In this document: positions 1-27,663 of the stretch, one piece after another
How positions within the stretch are numbered: the first letter of the stretch is position 1
Layout: the number at the start of each line of letters is the position of its first letter
Made by a program: the position numbers and the translations under genes
NCBI GenBank assembly: GCA_015350385.1
Contig: WNKI01000001.1
Span: 1,109,870-1,173,869, forward strand
Source: Aculops lycopersici
Taxonomy: Eukaryota; Arthropoda; Arachnida; Trombidiformes; Eriophyidae
DNA length: 64,000 bases
Reading direction: 5' to 3'
Notes under the pieces: generated by a model
The model's database searches: none
Seen by the model: the letters and a program-made list of their open reading frames with translations, nothing else
Told to the model about the DNA's origin: nothing

Positions 1-3000
1 TCGCCACTCCACTCTCTCCTTTCTTGCTGGCGCTTGGTTGCCCACGGAACTTTGGCCGAGCAGATAACTAACTACCGGCGAGCATACCACAACCTGTCGC
101 CGCTTTCGGGCAACACGAACACTAGTCACGCCGGTTGATGGGCAATATGGCAACGCAAGCGAGCGGCGGCGGCGGCAGCAGCACGTCGGCAAGTCCTACG
201 GCCGGTTTGCGGGCGAGACAGAGGGAAAGAGGGAGAGATGAGTTCGTGGGTAGGCCATTTCAGGGAGATCGCCTTGCATACACAGGACCACCTTCCTACC
301 TTTTTTCTATCGCAGCAAGAAACACTGAGTCGGTTAGCCAACTAGCCGGCCGGCAACTCGTAAGCTCCTCTTCTTTGTTGCCGAAAAACGAGTGGAGTGA
401 ACTATCAACAAAAAACACATCGAGGGGGCGGCGCCGCTAGTAGCAAAGAGGTAGCGCGACAAACTACGTGGCACTAGCCGCAGGTGGAAGAGCTGGCTGC
501 TCGTTGCCCACCTTCGCTAGTGAAAATTGCAAACATATCATAACATAACGGTGTTCACGTGTCGGCAAATGAGCGCCGCCACCGGGTAAGTCTACCGAGC
601 GGCCGACCGGTGGACCCGTTGAGTGGAATGGAGTAAAGTGAGTTGGTTCATATACTGTCTTTACGCAAACTCAACGCCGCCTGACTTCGGGCCAACAGAA
701 TGTGAAGGCCACTGGCAAACTGCGCGCCAAATGCTCGCGCGGATCTATGGCCAGCTAGTTAGCTTGCCGGCCAGTTGCTCTCGAGCTATAGACGCTGAGG
801 CCGCTGTCGCACACTTAGTGAGTGGCGGAAGTTTTGGCGGAATTACCTGGCAATCGAGTGAGCGGCTAGCATAGTCGCTGGTGGATGAGGGAGAGCCGAA
901 AACCCAAAGCCTTTGTCATTGCATTCAATGGCCCAGCACTAACCGCCGACTCGATGGCGGCTCGTTATCGTCACTTGCCACCAGGTTATCGCAATCTCTG
1001 GCTCGCTTGTTGGCCCCCGAGTATGTGTTGCTAGTGGCATTGGTGGCGGTTGTCGTCATTGTTGCACTTAAATCGCGAGCTGAGTAGCTGGCTCGAATAA
1101 CGCCGGGAGTCGCGCTACTCGACGTGCAATCCACAAACTAAAGCAGCTAGCTGCATGGCAACAGCCTGCCTGGCGATAACTGCTCCAGCTCGCTCGGCCC
1201 ACCAAGACCATGAAACTTTTTTTGCATTTGAACTTGCGAGGACAGAGAGAGAGAGGAAACTGGCAATTGAGATCTCAATGGGATCCACGGAAGTTGAATG
1301 AAACACGGAGAGCAGGCGTCGCTGGGGTGGGTTAGCTACGTAATGATGGCAACCACTCATCGCATCAACTGGCTGCTCTCTACGACCAACTCGGGGCTTG
1401 AATTCCTGATTTGCTTTAGATTAGGGTGGAGGAGGATTCCATTTGAGTTGCGCAATCTAGCGATTGTTTTTGCTTTTAGCTCTTTTTGCTTTACTTTTAA
1501 GGTTTTAGTTTTCAGTTAGTCCAGGTAGCTGGCTAGCTGTGGTTGGCTAGAAAACGAGCAGGTGAGCTGCAGAGGCATTTGGTGGGCTCGCATGTCGCTC
1601 GCAAAAACCGAACTTCAGGGAGACTCTCTTCTTTCCCGTGGAATCCAATTCGATTTGAGCGCGACAAAAAGTTTTCCTCCTCTAGGATCTTCGCCGACTA
1701 TTCTCCAGTGAAACTTGAGATGTCGAGACACCAAAGGCGAGCGATGGCTGGCAGGCAAAAAATCGATTGCTCAATTTGAATAAGTTTTTTTTTGAAAACT
1801 CCCTCTCTCTCTCTTTCGTCGATTCTCTTCCCATTCTCTCGAATCCTATGTATCGTGTCATCAACATGGAGAATTGCAAAGTGTGAGCGGTATTCTATTG
1901 TTGACGCCAGCGCTTGTCCGTGTTCCTCTCTATCTGATGTGGCCAACTCTTGCAAGCGCTTTGTTTTTCTCCCTTAAATGGAAACAACATTCCCACCAAA
2001 TGAAGCTCAGCGGCGACGACGTCCACCGAATCAAAGGGCAGAGTAAAACACGGAGCGTGTTTTGATACGCACTGCGACTGGGCCCAGGGAGCAAGAGTCG
2101 GCATGACGCAATGAATTTTCCCGACGTTTGCTCTTATTTCCCATCCTCCCTTTGATGCAACCTGTTTGGCTCTGATCAGCCGGATAGGAGCCAGCAACTG
2201 GCCGCTAAATAGCCAGCCTGTTGGCTGGCTGGCTAGCGGCACGCACCACGTGAAGGCCAAAGCCTCGAGCGGCCGGAGTGGCGTCTCAGTTGGCTGGCTT
2301 TGCGGTGCCACCGCCACCAAACATCCAACCCATAGGCTGGCCGACCGTCGTGTTGTTCCATTCAATTAGTTGATCGATGATAAATTGGCCAAAATGCGCA
2401 ACGTGAGCACAAAGTCGCTTTCACTTCGACTGGCGACTAGCGTCTAGCGACTGCCAACTGACTGGCTGCAGTCGGCGCCGCCTCAGGTGGACGCGTGCGC
2501 GAGCTTCCGGTTTGCTTCCATCGACTCGCTTGCTGCTGGTGCAATCGAACCGAACGGCAAGACCAAATAGCGAGCAAATCAATTAGTTGTTGCTATTGGT
2601 TGGTGAGGCTCGGCTATGTCCATAAGTCGCACTAGAGGTAGTAGAAGTCGTGGTGGTGGTAGGAAAAGAGCTGAGTTTTGCCAAACGCTTCGGCAAGCTA
2701 GCGCTTGAGTTTTTTCTCTCTTCTTTCTTGTTTTGCACCAACTTCGACTCAAACCCAGACTGACCAACTGGCAGGCTGCCAATTGAGCGCCATCAAGTCG
2801 TTTTTGGCAATACACGAGAGTCTAGTCTACATGGTAGAGGTGTAGTCTGAGTGGCGAACTTACGGCGACAGCAGCAAACAACAACATACATACGAATGGC
2901 CGGCTAAGTTTATCATTTTAGTGGCCTCCAGGTGGCCACTGCCTGGCAAACAGGCAGGCTAAAACAGGTAAGCCGCTTCTACTTTAGCCGGAAGCCGCCG

Positions 3001-4355
3001 CCGCCGCTTACTACGACAACGATGACGACGTCGACAAAGTCGACTAGTTTTACTCACGGTCCAGTTTAGTTGACAGTTTATTTAGTCAGCAATTTGCTGC
3101 CTCCGTTCGTTGGTTCGTTCATCCCTCGCACTCAATAGTTGGCGAGCTGCTAGCTTGCCAACTGAGGTGGGTACTCGAACGAAGACCAGGGGGAATCCTG
3201 CGGACTGCAACGAGGGAAACGACGAGAGAAGAGTTGCAATCGAAGGTGGCGCCGTTCGGACGAGTGGTGACACATGGAGCCAGACGGAAGCACGCACCGA
3301 GGGCGTGCAGCACACGTGAGCGGCGTGGCGAGAGGCTGCTCTTTTTGCTCGCTCGCTCGCTTGCTCCCCTACTCAGCCAGTCACGCGAGCCGGCCACTTG
3401 GACAGCAGGCTAGGAGGAGGTGGAGGAGGAGGAGGGGTGAGATGAAAAGAGCAGCAGGACGAGTACCTGTCGCTTGATTTGCGCTTATGCTCCTCGCCCG
3501 TCGCAGACTACGGCTTGACATTTGCAAACTCAGAGCAGCAGCGGCCGTCTCAGCTGCCGTCGCGTCATCCTCATTCCGCTAGACTTGCCTCCATCTCCGG
3601 CCAGCGGCTCGCCAGCAGAGAGCATCGAAGAGATTGGCGAGTTAGCTGCGTTTGGCGTTCCTTTTTGTTAGTTGGTTTGTGGGTTGCTTGGCTGGTCGCT
3701 GGGCGAGATCCAAGTAAAAGACGACCCAAAACGTGGAGCCCAAGAGTGAAAATCTTCCGTTCCATTAGGCAGCGCGCGTGCAAATCGCACAAGTCCTCCA
3801 GTTCAACACTGGGATAGTCGGCAATTTTATCTCTCCACCTTTCACCTCTTACCTTCCATCTGTCGTCCATTCTGCCGCGTCTTCTTCTACCTATTCAATA
3901 TGCGCAATGTTGTTACTGTTGCTACCGAGATCACGACACTCGCCAAGTTTTGCTCAGCCTGCTTGTCATCGAGTGGCTGCTGCTGCTGCTGCTGCTGTGC
4001 GCTGACCTCCAATTGGTCTGGCCAACTTGTCGCGGGCTGCTCAAGTTCACGTGAGCGGATTCGCCTCGCACTCTCGATGGGAAGGTAGATTTGAGAGGAA
4101 GAAGACGAAGTTGTCCACCAAAATAGCTGGCGTGCGGCGCAGAGAGTAACACGTGTTTGAGCTCAGCAGAGTCATGGCAAAACTTGGCTCAAAGGAAAAA
4201 GAAACGAAACGGAATGAGCCGTTCGAAAGTAACGGACAAGTTGCAACTTGTAATTAGGCATCTGAGTGAATGACGACCTCGTGAGCTCGAGATTATTTCG
4301 CCGGGTTGCCGATGCCCAAATGCGATGGGCGTGCAGCTGCTAAACCCAAAGCTGC

Positions 4356-4360
<5 letters not shown>

Positions 4361-4400
<40 letters not shown>
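4361..4400. repeat. (CCG)n trinucleotide microsatellite
   Basis: About 13 uninterrupted CCG units, read directly from the sequence. It is preceded by CTG units. It would encode poly-Pro on the plus strand or poly-Gly/Ala on the minus strand, but no gene around it is supported. Confidence 0.9.
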
Positions 4401-4860
4401 TGCTACCACTCGAGCCACTCGAGCCCAACCGGAAGCTGCTCCCATCTGAATTTGAGTTTCCTTTAAGGGGAACTGGTCGCCAGATAGAAAAGGAGAGTGG
4501 GATTGTGCCTCGAATTCCAATAAGATACTGGGGCAATGTCGCCGCCGCTGGCGCCCACCTATCGCCGCGCTGCCACTTCCTTCCGCCTGCACAACTAGAA
4601 TCCTCGCGACAGTTGGATGCAAACTGGCGGCCAAAACACTGGAATCAAACTACTACCACTACTATTATTACTCCTTTACTATACCAAGCTCATCCGATCC
4701 GCACGGCCGACAGAGCAGTCAGGTGAATGGCGGCATTTGCCTTGCATTAGTTGGGTTGTTTGTGTTGTGCTGAGCTGCTGCCTTTGCTGAGTGTTTGTTG
4801 GCCAACTCGACACTGCATCTAGTATTGCGACAAACACACAAATGGCACCGCCAGCCACGT

Positions 4861-4892
<32 letters not shown>
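4861..4892. repeat. (AGCC)n tetranucleotide repeat
   Basis: Eight tandem AGCC units. They belong to a wider family of GGCTGGCTAGC-like words scattered through the gene-poor parts of the window. Confidence 0.85.
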
Positions 4893-4893
<1 letters not shown>

Positions 4894-5437
4894 ATCGACC
4901 AACGCAACCGACAAGAGAAAAAGAGAGAGGGAGACGACACCTGCTTCTGCTGCCTGTCGGCTGATTCAATCGAAGCTGAAGCTACAGATCCAGATCCGGC
5001 TCCAACTCGGAGGGAAAATTTCACGTGTCGCTAGGCACGCGAAGCTGGCGCCAGTTAGACTGAAGTTTGTCGTCCGTGAGGCTAGGTGCGCCGCTCATGC
5101 CACGACTATGATGACGAGCACCACCAATACCGCTGTTGCTGTTGCTACTTTTACCTGGACCTCCACTCAAAACTATGATTTGTTCTTTGCACTCTGCTCC
5201 AGTTACGAGCGCCACTGGCATAGTAGGTGAATGTTTTTCGCTGCTCTCCCCACTCCAGGGAACGGAAATAAACATTCGCTCGTTCATTCAAGCCACTAGC
5301 TTGCTCTTTTCCATCGCTTTGGCCGCTTGAATCGGATACTCACCGAACCAGACACGACACGCTCACTAGCCCACTAAACCAAACCCAACCAAAAACTAAC
5401 CAAACCAAGCGCTTGTCCAACCCAAAAATTACATTAA

Positions 5438-22677
<17,240 letters not shown>

Positions 22678-22910
22678 ACTAAATAAAAGTTAGTTGATAT
22701 GTTATATATAAAATACAATCTAGTCTATTATTTTAAATACGGCAAGCGCTAGGCGGCGCTTGCGAGTCTCTAAATTGGGAGCGCACGCTAAAGTACTCAC
22801 AAACGCAGAAAAATACAAGTGAAGGTCGTCGCTGCAACAGAGAAACCAATGCTGAAGTTCTCAATTTCAGAAAATATTTATTATTTTTGTGTTGTTGTTG
22901 TCGTCCGCAG

Positions 22911-22969
22911 GTAAGTTGGTGTCTCACCTGTTAGTCCTTTTTGATATTTGATATTTGATATATTTTCAG
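22911..22969 (+). other. putative 59-nt 5'UTR intron of the aminotransferase gene
   Basis: CGCAG|GTAAGT at 22911 and TATTTTCAG ending at 22969 give a canonical intron of 59 bases, 18 bases before the ATG of the aminotransferase. Its size matches other tiny introns proposed in this window (49-64 bases). A trans-splice acceptor at 22969 is an alternative reading. Confidence 0.5.
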
Positions 22970-22987
22970 AGACTCGTTGATTGAGTC

Positions 22988-24397
22988 ATGAGCGTTGGTC
23001 ATTCGAAATACATTATTGGAAATTTGCTTTCGCGAGTAAAATCATTAGCCATATCAGAATCTATTGTTGTTATCAATCAAGCCGCTGGAAATTCTTATCG
23101 TTCGAGTTATTATTTGAACAAGCAAATTAGAAACATGTCAATTGTTCCATCTAGCAAAATCAAGAACGAAAAGGAGTCAGTTTGGAACGAGTTCATCACT
23201 TTGGCTCTCGAGGAGAAGCCATTGAATTTGGGACAAGGTTTGCCCGACTATCCAGAAGCTGCACCTGATCATGTCAAAAGAAATCTAGTCAAGGCAGTTG
23301 GTGGCGAGAACTACATGTTGAACCAATACACTCGTGGCTTTGGCCACCCTAGGCTTGTGAATGTCATTAGCCAGCTCTACTCCAAGCTCATCGACCGACC
23401 AATCAATCCTAAAACGGAGGTTCTGGTGACAATCGGAGCTTATGAATCCATCTATTGCATAATAAATGCATTCATTGACACCGACGACGAGGTAATTGTA
23501 ATTGAACCCTTTTTTGACTGCTATGAGCCAATGGTCCGTCTAGCTAGCGGCAAGTGCAAGTTTGTCCCATTGAGACTAAAGAAATCGGATGCCAACTCAC
23601 CGACCACAAGTGCAGACTGGAAATTGGATATGACTGAACTGGAGTCAGCCATAAACAAGAAAACGAAGATGTTAATCTTGAACACACCACACAATCCAAT
23701 TGGAAAGGTTTTCTCGCGCAATGAACTTGAATCCCTTGCTGACATCTGCAAAAAACACAATCTCTTGGTGTTGAGTGATGAGGTTTACGAGCATCTAGTT
23801 ATTGATGGCGAGCATATTAGAATCGCAAGTCTGCCTGGCATGTGGGATAGAACAATAACTGTTGGCTCGGCAGGCAAGACATTCAGTGTGACTGGCTGGA
23901 AGCTGGGCTGGTGCTACGGACCGCAAGAGTTGATGAACTATGTTCAGTTATTTCACCAAAATTGCATCTACACTTGTCCAACTCCGATTCAAGAGGCAGT
24001 GGCCGAATCATTCGAGATTGAGGTGGCCAGAATGGGCACTAGCGATTCCTACTGGGGTAACCTAGCTCAGTCGCTAAGAGGTAAACGTGATATAACTGTC
24101 GACTTCCTCAAGAAAGCAAACATGAACCCCACGATTCCAGAAGGCGGCTACTTTTTGCTCGCGGACACTAGCAGTATTTCTCACAAATTTGACTACTCCC
24201 AGGAGTTTGGCCAAACAAAGGATCACAAGTTTGTCAGGTGGTTGTCAAAGCATAAGAAACTTCAGGGTATTCCACCTAGCGCTTTCTACTCTCAGGAGCA
24301 CAAAACTTTGGCCGAAGATTTCATTCGACTCTGCTATTTCAAGAGCGAAGCCACCCTCGAGAAAGCTCAGCATTTGATTGAAAACCTAAACAACTGA
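22988..24397 (+). CDS. KYAT3: kynurenine-oxoglutarate transaminase 3-like (KYAT3 / cysteine-S-conjugate beta-lyase)
   Basis: PLP-dependent class I aminotransferase, 469 residues, single exon. It transaminates kynurenine to kynurenate and acts on glutamine and cysteine conjugates. Landmarks: substrate-side motif LNQYTRGFGHPRLV, NTPHNPIGKV (residues 232-241), SDEVYEHL, and the PLP lysine in SAGKTFSVTGWKLGW at residue 297. Similarity runs to the C-terminus (KFVRWLSKHKKL, IPPSAF). The first ~48 residues are basic/hydroxylated and look like a mitochondrial presequence; a second ATG (MSIVPSSKI, residue 50) would give a cytosolic form. ATG at 22988 is the first in frame; AATAAA at 24447. Kynurenate antagonises glutamate receptors in vertebrates, but proximity to the mGluR gene is probably chance. 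Confidence 0.93.
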   Translation: MSVGHSKYIIGNLLSRVKSLAISESIVVINQAAGNSYRSSYYLNKQIRNMSIVPSSKIKNEKESVWNEFITLALEEKPLNLGQGLPDYPEAAPDHVKRNLVKAVGGENYMLNQYTRGFGHPRLVNVISQLYSKLIDRPINPKTEVLVTIGAYESIYCIINAFIDTDDEVIVIEPFFDCYEPMVRLASGKCKFVPLRLKKSDANSPTTSADWKLDMTELESAINKKTKMLILNTPHNPIGKVFSRNELESLADICKKHNLLVLSDEVYEHLVIDGEHIRIASLPGMWDRTITVGSAGKTFSVTGWKLGWCYGPQELMNYVQLFHQNCIYTCPTPIQEAVAESFEIEVARMGTSDSYWGNLAQSLRGKRDITVDFLKKANMNPTIPEGGYFLLADTSSISHKFDYSQEFGQTKDHKFVRWLSKHKKLQGIPPSAFYSQEHKTLAEDFIRLCYFKSEATLEKAQHLIENLNN

Positions 24398-24770
24398 TGG
24401 ATCATTTGCTCCATTAGCTATTCTATGTGTAATACCTTGTTGCAATAATAAACTATCTGGGATCTAAACGACAAGTGGTTGTATCAATCACTTGTTTCAT
24501 TCGCGCAACGCGTTTTATGAATAAAAACAAAAATTCGCTGCGTGTTGTACTCAGATCGGCTTCGTCCATCCACGTTGTTTGCAACTCACCCACTTTCGTC
24601 TCAAACTGGAATCGTCTAGAACTCATCGAGGGTCAGTATCAATTGACGCTTGTAAATATAACAATATTTTTCATTAATGTTATTCCATAAAGAACTGTAA
24701 TACTGAACTTGTTACATCTACTCCTTTCTATTAGAGCATAAGAGAAACGAAACCAACCAAAACATACACA

Positions 24771-25064
24771 ATGGCCAGCGCTCAAGTTGCCGGCAATATA
24801 GAGGAACCTCTGGATATGATCAAATTGGCATTAAATAGGCAAATATGTATAAAATTGAGGAACGACAGGGAGCTAGTCGGGAAACTGAATGCTTTTGATC
24901 AACATCTCAATATGATATTGGAAAATGCAGAGGAAACACACACTTCAGTAGAATTGGACGAAGAAACCTACGAGCAAGTTTATAAACAAAACAAACGTAC
25001 CATGCCTATGGTGTTTATTAGAGGCGACGGAGTTATTCTGTTGTCAATGCATACGGGTCATTAA
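24771..25064 (+). CDS. LSM3: U6 snRNA-associated Sm-like protein LSm3
   Basis: Single-exon, 97-residue Sm-fold protein. In the family it sits in the LSm2-8 ring on U6 snRNA (nuclear splicing) and LSm1-7 (cytoplasmic mRNA decay). The Sm1 motif reads CIKLRNDRELVGKLNAFDQHLNMIL and the Sm2 motif is VFIRGDGVILL; both match LSm3 closely, and the length is typical. The ATG at 24771 directly follows an A-rich leader. The last 32 bases of the CDS overlap the end of the convergent SLC41 CDS, and its likely AATAAA (25091-25096) lies inside the SLC41 coding region. Confidence 0.95.
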   Translation: MASAQVAGNIEEPLDMIKLALNRQICIKLRNDRELVGKLNAFDQHLNMILENAEETHTSVELDEETYEQVYKQNKRTMPMVFIRGDGVILLSMHTGH

Positions 25065-26667
25065 GATGATATGCTATTACAAATACTACGAATAAAAATG
25101 CACATCCAAGCAAATCACCTAGGGCAGTGAGAATAGGTGTAGCGTAATTGTCCGGGTCTACTGCGTATGTCCACAGAAGGCTAACCAAATTTTGCGCAAA
25201 ATAGAGTAAAAGGGCTACTTGGGCGATGGCGAACAGCATGTAAAGGCTTAAGAATAGCACGCTAATGGGGACACTGTTGCCAGTTTCAACGCTGCCATTG
25301 GTCTCGCCGACTGCTCTAATTACAAAAAAGTAGAGCAAATGGGCGGGAATTGACATGAGCAGCAAAAGGCGAGCAGTTTTGACGTTGATATCATTGCGTA
25401 CGCTAGATAAGAATATATCAATTGGTCCAGTGACTATTCTAGAGCTAACTGGTACTTGATCGCCGGGCTTTCCGTGTCTATGCAGTGACGTCGACAATCT
25501 CGACGCCTGGACGGCAACTAAATTTCCACCAACTCCATTGATGACTGGCTGAAATACTGGCAACCGACCAAAGCGTGACTTTCCATACTCCAATATGAAA
25601 CCACCGCATGAGGATATAAACACAGCCAAAACAATTGGCGTCCACCCCTTAGTTATGACGTGTGAGGTGTAGGGATTATCACGAGCTACGCTAACCCAAA
25701 CTGGAAGCATTAGCAAAAATACTATTGTTATCACGAGCGCCAGGTATGGGTGACGCTGATCCTCACTGTAGTGGTAGATGGAGTGGGCAATCACAGCTAG
25801 TAAGGCGGCGGTGGTCATGTCGCCGAGGGAGGCGGCGACAGGTGAGGCGATGTTGTCGGGGTCAATGCGGCACCTGTGCGAGCCAACAATGACCAAGATC
25901 ATCATGGTTCCTAGAACAAAGCAGGCAATGTTGGCAGTGAGCAGGCTTGAGGCGCACAGTATCAGGGCATTGTGCCAATCGAAGCCCTCGACTATTGTGG
26001 TTGCTGACAGTCTTTGAGCTGCGGCCGTTGGCGTCAGCCCAGCGCTTGTTGCTGCCGACATCGGGTCGGTTACATTTGGCACTCCAGTGAAAATATTACT
26101 GTTGTTGCTGTTACTGTTTACTGTTGTTCCATTAACTAAAGCTAGGGTGGCGCCACCACTAATGCCGCTTGCGGCTGCGGCCAACTCATCGTGAGATCCT
26201 GAGCCGCCACCACCGGATAGGCTGATCGACTTGACGAGGCTTGCAAAAACGGCAACCACAAACGAGACCACGGTGGCCTGGCACTGAACTAGAGCCAGAT
26301 TGCCCTTGGCCATCTTGATCAACTCGTGGGTGTTGTCCATGTGGCCCAAATTTGCTTGAGTGGATAGTCGCGAGGCCATGGTCATCTCGAGGTTGCCCTT
26401 GAGGCCAAGTAGAGTTGGCACCAACATGAACAGCTCATTTACATGCAAAAACACCGGCCATTCCTTGACGTAGTCGAGAATCAATCCGGCGCCGACATTT
26501 CCAAAGCCGGCAATGAGGAAGGCACACATCACTTGGAGCAAGGTGGATAGCGTGGCCAGAGATGAGGCGCCGGCCATTTTGGTGGATCTCAGTGGTGGCG
26601 TGCGGCTGCCGAGGATAATCTTGGTCTCCTGTTGGAAATTTTGCATGTTTCCGCTAATATGATGCAT
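25033..26667 (-). CDS. SLC41A: SLC41-type magnesium transporter (MgtE-like)
   Basis: Multi-pass membrane protein of 544 residues, single exon, in the SLC41 family of Mg2+ transporters/exchangers. Two MgtE-like halves are visible: the first has LKGNLEMTMASRLSTQANLG, the second the related NGVGGNLVAVQASRLSTSLH; each also carries a DPDNxAxPxxxxLGD motif (residues near 275 and 515). Roughly ten hydrophobic helices. A Gly/Ser/Asn-rich linker of about 60 residues (near 175-235) separates the halves. The N-terminal cytoplasmic region is short (about 40 residues against 90 or more in vertebrates). ATG at 26667; TAA at 25033-25035 within LSm3. The SLC41 poly(A) signal (25014-25019 on this strand) lies in the LSm3 CDS. 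Confidence 0.9.
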   Translation of the reverse strand: MHHISGNMQNFQQETKIILGSRTPPLRSTKMAGASSLATLSTLLQVMCAFLIAGFGNVGAGLILDYVKEWPVFLHVNELFMLVPTLLGLKGNLEMTMASRLSTQANLGHMDNTHELIKMAKGNLALVQCQATVVSFVVAVFASLVKSISLSGGGGSGSHDELAAAASGISGGATLALVNGTTVNSNSNNSNIFTGVPNVTDPMSAATSAGLTPTAAAQRLSATTIVEGFDWHNALILCASSLLTANIACFVLGTMMILVIVGSHRCRIDPDNIASPVAASLGDMTTAALLAVIAHSIYHYSEDQRHPYLALVITIVFLLMLPVWVSVARDNPYTSHVITKGWTPIVLAVFISSCGGFILEYGKSRFGRLPVFQPVINGVGGNLVAVQASRLSTSLHRHGKPGDQVPVSSRIVTGPIDIFLSSVRNDINVKTARLLLLMSIPAHLLYFFVIRAVGETNGSVETGNSVPISVLFLSLYMLFAIAQVALLLYFAQNLVSLLWTYAVDPDNYATPILTALGDLLGCAFLFVVFVIAYHLNDPYALTTE

Positions 26668-27663
26668 CTTATTGTCGAAGCCTTAGGTGTATTGGCTCAA
26701 CATAAAGTCTTAATACATTTATGGTGGCTCCTGCGTCGCAACCATAATACTTGTTGTTGCTTGGCCGCAGTTCAGATATGATGTGTGCAAATTTTTAGAA
26801 TTGGTCCACAAAGCTAACTGACTGGTTGTGTCGATGTAAACGGCTGGAGACACTGACGCAGTCGCAGCTTAACATTGCGAGCAAGCAAGAGGGAGACACT
26901 CAATACTGTTAGAGATACGATCACTCCAGCCATCTCGGTCAGCGGGCTCTACGGATGAGCGAGAGGGTGTGGCGGTTCGCGCCGCAAGCAGAACAAGTCT
27001 TCTTCATATAAACATTACACATTCACGATTATCACTCTAACAAATACATCTCTTCTCGTCTAGCGCGCCGCTATCTGGCAGTGGGATCAAATTGTATTTG
27101 TTTGTTCTGGAAGATACTCACTCATCATCATCAAATCCCATCGACAGTCACAACACAGTTTGCCTCCACGAAAACGATGACGCCGAACCAAAGCGACGAC
27201 GACTACAGTGGTGATGATGATGGTCAGAGGACTTGATAGATCCATCAACTGGCGGCGGTAACGTCAATTTTATCGAACTTGCAGAGATCTTGAGAGATCA
27301 GAAGCGATGATTGCGAGTCTGCCTCCACACACTGGAGCTTGCGACCCGCGGAACTCGTGTTTGGCCAACTACCAAGACTACCGCCACGCCTCCTCTGAGC
27401 ATTGATATTGTGATGGGGGTAAGTACCGCAACGAGAAAGGCCGTCAATGACCCTAACTGACGAGGACCATCAAATCTGATTACCAAAAATACAAGTGCTT
27501 GTGCTGTTATACTACTCTCAACAATCAAAGTGGGCATCAAGTAACTATAGCAATCTAGTCAGTTGCATCTAGCTCCCAACGTTCACTTGATTGCGACTGC
27601 TACTCGAGAGAGCGAGAGCTTGGGAGTATCTGGTAGATTTATTATTGAATACTACTGCTATTA
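26668..27663. other. spacer between SLC41 and Domino genes
   Basis: About 1 kb with no confirmed gene. A minus-strand frame at 27298-27540 encodes an 80-residue hydrophobic peptide (ALVFLVIRFDG, then SLTAFLVAVLTPITISML) that could be a broken membrane-protein fragment, possibly related to SLC41, but similarity is too weak to call. AATAAA for Domino is at 27638-27643 (minus strand). Confidence 0.4.

Noticed and set aside
135..440. Short plus-strand frame at the left end
   Set aside because: Low-complexity Gly/Ser/Arg composition, overlapped by an equally long opposite-strand frame, with no splice context or similarity.
541..610. ATG AGC GCC GCC ACC GG|GTAAGT as a first mGluR exon
   Set aside because: It has a good donor, but the peptide is only a few residues long and lacks both the signal peptide and the conserved LGGLFP-type segment expected before the exon at 5442.
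4325..4726. 133-codon frame with a poly-Pro run
   Set aside because: The frame is generated by the CCG microsatellite; flanking residues show no family resemblance and the opposite strand is open too.
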